From Deltaproteobacteria bacterium (GTDB taxonomy: Bacteria; Chloroflexota; Dehalococcoidia; Dehalococcoidales; BS750m-G39): a DNA stretch of 6,087 bases. The position numbers and the translations under genes are program-made. The notes beneath the pieces are model-generated. The model did no database searches. It saw only the letters and a list, made by a program, of their open reading frames with translations, and was not told the origin of the DNA. Of this stretch, positions 1 through 5,122 are shown piece by piece. Location of the stretch: NCBI GenBank assembly GCA_013202445.1, contig JABMRW010000089.1:1-6087 (forward strand). The letters run 5' to 3'. Each line of letters opens with the position of its first letter. The first letter of the stretch is position 1.

Positions 1-451
1 CGATATAGGGGGGTGGTTCCTCCAGGGTCTTGAGCAGGGCATTGGAGGCACTATTACTGAGCATATGGACTTCATCGATGATATAGACCTTATAGCGGGC
101 CTGGTTGGGGGCGTAGTTTACCTTCTCGCGCAGGCTGCGGATATCGTCAACTCCGGTGTTGGAGGCGGCATCGACCTCAATTACGTCCAGCGCCCGGCCT
201 TCGGTTATGGCCCGGCACATATCGCAGTTATTGCACGGTTCGCCCTTGCCGTCGCTGAGGCAGTTGAGCGCCTTGGCCAGAATACGCCCGGTGCTGGTCT
301 TGCCGGTTCCCCGGGGGCCGTAAAAGAGGTAAGCATGGGATACACGCCCGCTGCTGAGGGCGTTGCTTAATGTTTGAGTCACTTGAGCCTGACCGACTAT
401 TTCGGCTAGGGTTTGGGGGCGCCACTTGCGATAAAAGACCTGGGATGTCAT
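1..451 (-). CDS. dnaX: DNA polymerase III subunit tau/gamma, N-terminal part (runs off the left edge)
   Basis: This is the clamp-loader ATPase of the replicative DNA polymerase III holoenzyme, which opens and loads the beta sliding clamp. I translated 150 residues from the ATG at 449-451. The protein opens with FYRKWRPQTLAEIVGQ, typical of DnaX. The Walker A loop GPRGTGKTS is at residues 45-53. The four zinc-ligand cysteines are C64, C73, C76 and C79. A DAASNTGVDDIR block lies at 94-105, Walker B with DEVH at 126-129, and LLKTLEEPPP at 139-148. The frame is open to the window edge, so the rest of the AAA+ module, the collar domain and any tau/gamma frameshift site are not visible. It lies downstream of a terminator that closes the tubulin-like pair and probably has its own promoter. 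The ribosome binding site is weak: only AAGGGCGAG precedes the ATG. The identification is very secure. Confidence 0.97.
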   Translation of the reverse strand, partial: MTSQVFYRKWRPQTLAEIVGQAQVTQTLSNALSSGRVSHAYLFYGPRGTGKTSTGRILAKALNCLSDGKGEPCNNCDMCRAITEGRALDVIEVDAASNTGVDDIRSLREKVNYAPNQARYKVYIIDEVHMLSNSASNALLKTLEEPPPYI

Positions 452-465
452 ATTCGCTCGCCCTT

Positions 466-495
466 ATTATACCCTAATATTGCCCTCTTGCCCAA
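466..495 (-). promoter_or_regulatory. Candidate promoter for dnaX with a very short leader
   Basis: On the minus strand a perfect -10 box TATAAT (466-471) is preceded after 18 nt by TTGGGC (490-495), which matches the -35 consensus only in TTG. It lies between the upstream terminator and dnaX, where a promoter is expected. Transcription would start roughly 8 nt before the ATG, giving an almost leaderless mRNA, in keeping with the poor Shine-Dalgarno sequence. The start site is inferred from spacing only. Confidence 0.45.
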
Positions 496-537
496 GGGGT
501 TTTAGCCTTAAATAAGCGCCGATTTTATTTATTGTAT

Positions 538-580
538 AAAAGTAGCCAGCTTTACCGGTTTGCACCAGTAAAGCTGGCTA
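538..580 (-). terminator. Rho-independent terminator closing the tubulin-like gene pair
   Basis: A perfect 13-bp inverted repeat (543-555 and 568-580, TAGCCAGCTTTAC on the left arm) is extended after one C/A mismatch by three more pairs (557-559 with 564-566), leaving the loop TTGC at 560-563. Read on the minus strand, it lies 20 nt past the stop of the upstream gene and is followed by CTTTTAT. The T-tract is short, but the stem is long and well placed. The opposite strand has no T-run after the hairpin, so it is probably one-directional. A competing pairing of 541-546 with 586-591 is also possible. Confidence 0.78.
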
Positions 581-599
581 GATTAGCTACTATTTAAAT

Positions 600-1775
600 C
601 TATAGCAGCGAGGGCAGGTCTTTTGATGCGTCTTCTATTTCCTTGAGTTTGCCCTCGAACTCGTCCCGTCTTCCCTTAAGCTCGTGGATAACGCCGCTGG
701 CTTTGGTGTAGTAGCCCTTGACCTTGTCCACGGCATTAAGCTCGGATAGGAGCAGGGTGATGTCGATCAGGCTTTTCTCCCTGGGATAGTCGCCATTTCT
801 TATCACCGCCTCCGGACTGATGGTCCTGAGGTAATCTCCCAGCTCCTTGACCAGGTCCATATTCATTTCTTTGGCTGGAGCCGAGACCAGGTAGATGGCC
901 CTGCCCGAGTCGGCCGGATTGCACTTGAGCGACAGTTCGCTTAAGGCTTCATCCATGGCCTGGATTCCGCGGTGAGTTTCGGTGCTCTTCTTGATGAAGC
1001 TGTTGGATAGGAAGGAGAACCACTTGAAGGCGGGCACCGGTGCTTTGCCGTAGCCGATTACTGTCCAGCCGGCCAGACTCTGGATGATGTCACCGGCATC
1101 TACTATCTTGGCCCCGATGTGCTTGGGTTTTTTCTCCTCACCGGCACAGAGCAGGTTGTAGAACGGCTCGGCTATCAGGGCGTTAATCTTCATCAGGTTG
1201 TTCTTAAGTGAGAAGTCCTTCCTGACATACCTCTGGTTGTCAACCAGGAAAACGGCATCGACCGTAGGATACAGGGATTTGAGACAGGTGGCAACATTAT
1301 AAACGGTTCTTTCCTCGGTTTCCTCTTCATGGGCGAAGGGGAGAACGGCCATGGCGTAGATGGGCTTGTCCAGATAGCGCTCTCTGAGCATCTGGGCGAC
1401 TATGGGGATTGCCCCCGAGCCGGTACCGCCGGCGACCCCGGCGATGAGCAGGAAGGCATCGGTCTCGAAGAAGTGCCGCGCCGTCCTGATGGCGTCTACG
1501 ACCTTGTCGCTGTCCTCTTTGGCCACTTCGGCGCCCAGCTCGTTTATCTTGCCGACGCCGTGGCCACCGGTCCTTCGACCTCCGATGAGGATTCGGTGCT
1601 GGTAATCACCGGGTATAATTCGTAGTCCGCTTAAGTCGGCGGCATCGGTGTTTACGGCGAAAGCGCCGGTAACTATCTCAATGCCGCGCTGACTGCGTGC
1701 CCGTTTATTTAGCTGGGCAAACTCGTCGGCGAGCCTACCGCCGCATTGCCCCAACCCCACAACCACTAATTTCAT
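600..1775 (-). CDS. Tubulin/FtsZ-family GTPase, paralogue 2 (promoter-distal copy)
   Basis: A predicted filament-forming, GTP-binding cytoskeletal protein of 391 residues. Visible motifs are the N-terminal nucleotide-binding GLGQCGGRLAD (7-17), NTDAADL (42-48), a GGRRTGGHGVGK segment (65-76), the tubulin signature loop AGGTGSG (115-121), LPFAHEE (145-151), and a T7-loop equivalent DAGDI (226-230) that keeps two aspartates. A helical charged tail (about 360-385) leads to the C-terminal DLPSLL. It has no signal peptide or membrane helix, so it should be cytoplasmic. The ATG is preceded by AGAGGTG at good spacing and by its own TTGACA/TAAAAT promoter. It is the tandem paralogue of the equally long gene immediately upstream. 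The motifs differ from canonical cell-division FtsZ (GQCG instead of a glycine-rich GGGG-type start, no Asn in the T7 loop), so I would not call it ftsZ. Family membership is secure. The cellular role (shape, division, DNA or membrane organisation) is unknown. Confidence 0.9.
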   Translation of the reverse strand: MKLVVVGLGQCGGRLADEFAQLNKRARSQRGIEIVTGAFAVNTDAADLSGLRIIPGDYQHRILIGGRRTGGHGVGKINELGAEVAKEDSDKVVDAIRTARHFFETDAFLLIAGVAGGTGSGAIPIVAQMLRERYLDKPIYAMAVLPFAHEEETEERTVYNVATCLKSLYPTVDAVFLVDNQRYVRKDFSLKNNLMKINALIAEPFYNLLCAGEEKKPKHIGAKIVDAGDIIQSLAGWTVIGYGKAPVPAFKWFSFLSNSFIKKSTETHRGIQAMDEALSELSLKCNPADSGRAIYLVSAPAKEMNMDLVKELGDYLRTISPEAVIRNGDYPREKSLIDITLLLSELNAVDKVKGYYTKASGVIHELKGRRDEFEGKLKEIEDASKDLPSLL

Positions 1776-1803
1776 ATTTCACCTCTAAGTTCAGAATACT
1801 GTT

Positions 1804-1831
1804 ATTTTAGCATGTTATTTAGGCTTGTCAA
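1804..1831 (-). promoter_or_regulatory. Promoter of the second tubulin-like gene
   Basis: On the minus strand a consensus -35 TTGACA (1826-1831) is followed after 16 nt by TAAAAT (1804-1809), which is 5/6 of the -10 consensus and carries an extended -10 TG two bases upstream (TGCTAAAAT). The -10 box ends 28 nt before the ATG, leaving room for the AGAGGTG ribosome binding site. The same two hexamers occur before the upstream paralogue. I see no terminator between the two genes, so read-through from the upstream promoter could add to this one. Confidence 0.72.
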
Positions 1832-1836
1832 CATAT

Positions 1837-3012
1837 CTAATCCAGTGTAGGGAGCTCGTCGCCGGTTTGATGCATTTCTTTCACTTGCTCCTGGGTTTCT
1901 TTGTCTATTTCCACCTGTTTGTCAAATAGCTCTATAGCGTGGCTGAATAGAGTCTCCACCCGACCTACCCTGGCTAATCCGGAAGCCAATAACGTTAGCG
2001 AGACTTCCTTGCCTCTTCGGGGGTAATCACCCATTCTGACTACTGCTTTAGGAGCTCGCTCTTGCAACAGAGTCGCCACCTCTTCAATGGCGCTCAGGGT
2101 AATAGTTCCTCTGGGGGCGGTGAGCAGGACCAGGATTCTCCTGGCCTCTGCCAGGTCAACCGATACCGACAGGTTGCTTATTGCCTTGTCTAAAGCTCCG
2201 GCTACGGAGCCGTGTTCCCTGGCTTCTTCCCGGAAGTGGGACTTGTTGAGGCGGCGGAAGGAGCCCAGTTGAATCTGCCCCCTGCCGATGGAGGTGATAC
2301 CGTCCAGGGTCTGTTTGATATCCCCGGCATCCAGCACCTTGCTTCCCAAATATTTTAGCTTTTTCTCTTCACCGGCGCAGAAAAGGTCGTAGAAATTATT
2401 AACGAATTCCTGGTTTATCTGGTACAGATTTCGGGAGAAGCTGTTGTCCCGGCGGGCAAACCGTTCGTTATCCACCAGAAAGACGGCGTCAGCGTACTGG
2501 CTGACCGTTTTTAAACAGGTGGCGGTATTGGTCACGGCATAGGAGGTAAGCCCGTTTTCTTCGTAGCCGAAGGGGAGCACTATGGCGGCATAGACCGGCT
2601 TCTCTACCCTTTCCTTGAGTGACTTGACCACCCAGCCGATGGAGCCGGAGCCGGTGCCCCCGCCGCCGCTGGCTATGGCCAGAATGGCATCGGTTTCATG
2701 AAATTTTCTGGAGTCTATGATGTTATCGGTGATGGCCGAGTGGCTTTCCCGGATAATCTTGGCGGCATCGACATTCATTTTGCCCACGCCGTGGCCGAAG
2801 GTCCTCACCCCGCCGATGACAATCCGGTGGTGCCTGTCGGTGGGAATATGCTTGAAGCTGCCTAAATCGGCTTCATCGGTGTTAACGGCGAAGGCATCGG
2901 TTAGAATTTCAATCCGCCGGGTGAAGAGTGATTTGGCGTGAGCGTTGAGGGCATAAAATTGGTCGGCAATGTTGCAACCACACTGTCCAAAACCTACAAC
3001 GACTATTTTCAT
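1837..3012 (-). CDS. Tubulin/FtsZ-family GTPase, paralogue 1 (promoter-proximal copy)
   Basis: A predicted GTP-dependent, polymer-forming cytoplasmic protein, also 391 residues. It opens with GFGQCGCNIAD (7-17), whose GQCG recalls the first nucleotide loop of eukaryotic beta-tubulin. NTDEADL follows at 44-50, then GGVRTFGHGVGK (67-78), the signature loop GGGTGSG (117-123), LPFGYEE (146-152), IN at 199-200, and the T7-loop equivalent DAGDI with D228 and D231. The tail is a charged helix (about 362-385) ending in DELPTLD. The block C212-I232 matches C210-I230 of the paralogue at 15 of 21 positions and is the best-conserved stretch I noticed between them. The segment after the T7 loop (246-267) is rich in Arg, Lys and Glu, unlike the aromatic one in the paralogue. 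The ATG follows AGAGGTGG and a near-consensus promoter. Two copies with intact catalytic loops suggest co-polymerising or specialised filaments, which is inference. Canonical division FtsZ would be expected elsewhere in the genome. Confidence 0.9.
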   Translation of the reverse strand: MKIVVVGFGQCGCNIADQFYALNAHAKSLFTRRIEILTDAFAVNTDEADLGSFKHIPTDRHHRIVIGGVRTFGHGVGKMNVDAAKIIRESHSAITDNIIDSRKFHETDAILAIASGGGGTGSGSIGWVVKSLKERVEKPVYAAIVLPFGYEENGLTSYAVTNTATCLKTVSQYADAVFLVDNERFARRDNSFSRNLYQINQEFVNNFYDLFCAGEEKKLKYLGSKVLDAGDIKQTLDGITSIGRGQIQLGSFRRLNKSHFREEAREHGSVAGALDKAISNLSVSVDLAEARRILVLLTAPRGTITLSAIEEVATLLQERAPKAVVRMGDYPRRGKEVSLTLLASGLARVGRVETLFSHAIELFDKQVEIDKETQEQVKEMHQTGDELPTLD

Positions 3013-3042
3013 CGTCCACCTCTTAACGGGGAATAATATTTT

Positions 3043-3072
3043 ATTTTAGACTTGGTTAGCCTATATTGTCAA
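3043..3072 (-). promoter_or_regulatory. Promoter of the first tubulin-like gene
   Basis: On the minus strand, perfect TTGACA (3067-3072) lies 18 nt upstream of TAAAAT (3043-3048). The -35 box starts about 17 nt after the gap stop codon and the -10 box ends 30 nt before the ATG, so the promoter sits wholly in the 77-nt gap between the genes. It starts a transcript separate from the gap operon. I found no hairpin terminator between gap and this promoter, so some read-through is possible. Confidence 0.75.
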
Positions 3073-3089
3073 TTATTACTTTGGTACTG

Positions 3090-4103
3090 CTACATACCTT
3101 TTCCCACCACATATTGGGCCAGGTCGGCCAGACGGCAACTGTAGCCCCATTCATTATCATACCACGAAAGCACCTTGACCATGTTGCCGGCGATGACCAT
3201 GGTGCTCGGGGCGTCCACGATGGAGCTGGCCGGGTTGCCCTTGAAGTCCATGCTGACCAGCTCTTCCCGGCAGTACTCCAGTAGGCCTTTTAGATTTCCG
3301 GCGGCGGCTTTTTCAAAGGCCTGGTTGACCTGTTCCACGGTGACCTCTTTTTCCAGGTCGCAGACCAGGTCAACCACCGAGACGGTGGCCGTGGGCACCC
3401 GGAAGGCCAGCCCATGGAGTTTGCCCTTTAGCTCCGGTATGACCTGGGTTACCGCCCGGGCGGCGCCGGTGGTGGTGGGGACAATGTTGAGGGCGGCGGC
3501 GCGGGCGCGGCGGGGGTCTTTGTGGAAGGTGTCCAGCAGCTTCTGGTCGTTGGTATAGGCGTGTATGGTTGTCATCAAGCCTTTCTCAAAGCCGAAGCTC
3601 TGGTGCAGTACTTTAACCACCGGGGCGATACAGTTTGTGGTGCAGGAGGCGTTGGAGATAATATTATGCTTTTCGGGGTTATACTGGTCTTCGTTGACGC
3701 CGAGGACGATGGTGATGTCCTCGTTACGGGCCGGCGCCGAGATGAGCACCTTTTTGGCGCCTCCTTTAAGGTGCGCCGCCGCCTTTGTTGCGTCGGTGAA
3801 GAGGCCGGTCGATTCTATGACTACGTCGACCCCTAAATCCCGCCAGTTGATATTGGCCGGGTCGCGCTCCGCCAGCACCTTTACCGGTTTGCCGTCAACC
3901 ATGATGCTGTCCTGGGCGGCTTTTACCTCGCCGGGGTAGGGGCCGTAGGTGCTGTCCCATTTAAGCAGGTGGGCGTTGATTTTGGCGTCAGCCAGGTCAT
4001 TAACGGCGGCCACCTCCAGCTTGCCCTTATGGTACTGGTTAACCGCCCTTAAGGTCAGGCGGCCCACCCGCCCGAAGCCGTTAATGCCGATTTTAGTTGC
4101 CAT
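3090..4103 (-). CDS. gap: Glyceraldehyde-3-phosphate dehydrogenase, type I
   Basis: This enzyme oxidises and phosphorylates glyceraldehyde 3-phosphate to 1,3-bisphosphoglycerate in glycolysis, or runs the reverse reaction in gluconeogenesis, as a cytoplasmic tetramer. The 337 residues are full length for the family. The Rossmann start INGFGRVGR is at 7-15, D36 in VNDLAD sits at the end of the second beta strand, catalytic Cys154 lies in SNASCTTNC (150-158), His181 in HAYTND, and the C-terminal part has WYDNEWGY. D36 favours NAD. However, the Leu-Pro pair that NAD-specific enzymes carry just before HKD is Thr-Phe here (192-193), so cofactor choice is not fully settled by sequence. The ATG lies 2 nt after the upstream stop behind a perfect AGGAGGT, indicating translational coupling in an operon with the dehydratase-like gene. 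The role is central metabolism, probably gluconeogenic if the host is an organohalide-respiring or acetate-fed dehalococcoid (inference). Confidence 0.97.
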   Translation of the reverse strand: MATKIGINGFGRVGRLTLRAVNQYHKGKLEVAAVNDLADAKINAHLLKWDSTYGPYPGEVKAAQDSIMVDGKPVKVLAERDPANINWRDLGVDVVIESTGLFTDATKAAAHLKGGAKKVLISAPARNEDITIVLGVNEDQYNPEKHNIISNASCTTNCIAPVVKVLHQSFGFEKGLMTTIHAYTNDQKLLDTFHKDPRRARAAALNIVPTTTGAARAVTQVIPELKGKLHGLAFRVPTATVSVVDLVCDLEKEVTVEQVNQAFEKAAAGNLKGLLEYCREELVSMDFKGNPASSIVDAPSTMVIAGNMVKVLSWYDNEWGYSCRLADLAQYVVGKGM

Positions 4104-4105
4104 GT

Positions 4106-5122
4106 CTATACCTCCTGGAGCGTTTTATTCCTTCGCCGACTGCGCTGGAGCATATCGAGGAAGGCTTCGACCCTGGTCTTAAGGTGATGAGTCAGGGAGA
4201 ATTCGTCATTGCCTTCCAGTGTCAGGATGGGCAATTTTAACTTATTTCTAAAGATTATATCACCGATGCCGCGGTGGCAGAAGGCCTGGACGTAGTGGAT
4301 GACGCCGTCCACGCGGCGCTTTTTAAGCTCGGCGGTGATGTCTTTAAGTCTATCATATATTGAATAGGGATATGTATAGTTTGAGTACTGTTCGGCCAGC
4401 GAGTTGCCGGGGTGGGGCATGGCGAACTGGCGCTGGATTTCGTTGAAGACCACCCTGGCCCCCTTTGTCTCCAGATATTTATAGAGGTCTTGACCGTAGA
4501 CCGAGGGCACCCCGATATAGGCTATTCTTAGCCAGTCCGGTGGGTAGGGGGGGCGCTTGAGGCACTTTTCCACCAATTCTTTCAGCTCTTTTTGGTACTT
4601 ATGATAGTCCTGATTAAAGTCTGAGGAAGATACCAGCCAGAGGTGGTTCTCTAGCCCGCTGGCCACCCCCTGTTTCCAGGTAAGCTCGTCCAGCTTTAGC
4701 GCCAGCCGGCGGCAGGATTTTAGCTCCTCCCTGACCCCTTCGGCGGCGTCCAGGGTGGTGTTTAAGGTCTTTGCCAGCGCCTCCAGAGCCGGCTCCATTA
4801 GCTGAGCATCGGGCCGGTCCGGGTAGGCGAAGGGTATGGTCTTGATTCCTTTAAGTTTAAGCACCTCCATGAGCATGACGGTGTTGGAGCAATCGCCGGT
4901 GGTAACGCCGAGAACGGTATCAATTTTATGCTCCAGGCAGGCCCCGTAGATGCCCTTAATCCAGCTGCAGCAGTTCAGCGGGAAGCCGGCACGTTCGGCG
5001 ATGTTGATTAATCTTTCCGGGTTGGGGGTGGTGATAAAGACATTATTGAGGTCAACCGGCTGGTAGCCGGCGGCTAATAATATTTCTATAGGAACGGTGG
5101 TGGTGATGCCTATTTTATTCAC
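4106..5122 (-). CDS. 2-hydroxyacyl-CoA dehydratase D-component family protein (HgdB/BcrC/FldC-like)
   Basis: Members of this family are iron-sulfur enzymes that dehydrate 2-hydroxyacyl-CoA or reduce benzoyl-CoA after ATP-driven electron injection by a separate activator. This 338-residue protein has the family's opening (KIGITTTVPIEILLAAG and PVDLNN, residues 3-27), a Cys pair C51-C52, C62, GDCSN with C78 (76-80), QAFCHRG with C282, and the C-terminal LEGN...LKTRVEAFLDML (302-325). C51 or C52 with C78 and C282 are the likely cluster ligands (inference). It is shorter than classical dehydratase subunits, and no partner subunit or activator ATPase is in the window. The start is GTG at 5120-5122, overlapping the upstream stop by 8 nt (GTGAATAA). 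No Shine-Dalgarno sequence is evident, so translation probably depends on coupling. The next gene, gap, follows after 2 nt. Family is secure; substrate is unknown, and it may not be a dehydratase at all. Confidence 0.85.
   Translation of the reverse strand: MNKIGITTTVPIEILLAAGYQPVDLNNVFITTPNPERLINIAERAGFPLNCCSWIKGIYGACLEHKIDTVLGVTTGDCSNTVMLMEVLKLKGIKTIPFAYPDRPDAQLMEPALEALAKTLNTTLDAAEGVREELKSCRRLALKLDELTWKQGVASGLENHLWLVSSSDFNQDYHKYQKELKELVEKCLKRPPYPPDWLRIAYIGVPSVYGQDLYKYLETKGARVVFNEIQRQFAMPHPGNSLAEQYSNYTYPYSIYDRLKDITAELKKRRVDGVIHYVQAFCHRGIGDIIFRNKLKLPILTLEGNDEFSLTHHLKTRVEAFLDMLQRSRRRNKTLQEV
4110..4116 (-). promoter_or_regulatory. Consensus ribosome binding site of gap inside the preceding gene
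   Basis: On the minus strand AGGAGGT lies 6 nt before the gap ATG, within the last codons of the upstream gene, whose TAG stop (4106-4108) sits between this site and the start codon. It fixes the gap start. Ribosomes finishing the upstream gene would stop almost on the gap initiation site. Confidence 0.9.

Noticed and set aside
65..370. Plus-strand open frame of 101 codons at the left edge
   Set aside because: It is antisense to the conserved AAA+ region of dnaX, and no ribosome binding site or known motif was seen.
600..3012. Naming either tubulin-like gene ftsZ
   Set aside because: The N-terminal loop and T7 loop differ from division FtsZ, and no dcw-cluster neighbours (ftsA, ftsQ, mur genes) are present.
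3013..3089. A terminator between gap and the first tubulin-like gene
   Set aside because: No inverted repeat with a T-tract was found. The AT-rich stretch is better explained by the promoter.
3175..3939. Open frames of 104-127 codons on the plus strand opposite gap
   Set aside because: They lie wholly antisense to a gene with unmistakable GAPDH motifs, overlap each other in different frames, and encode low-complexity Ser/Arg/Thr/Val-rich peptides typical of antisense shadows.
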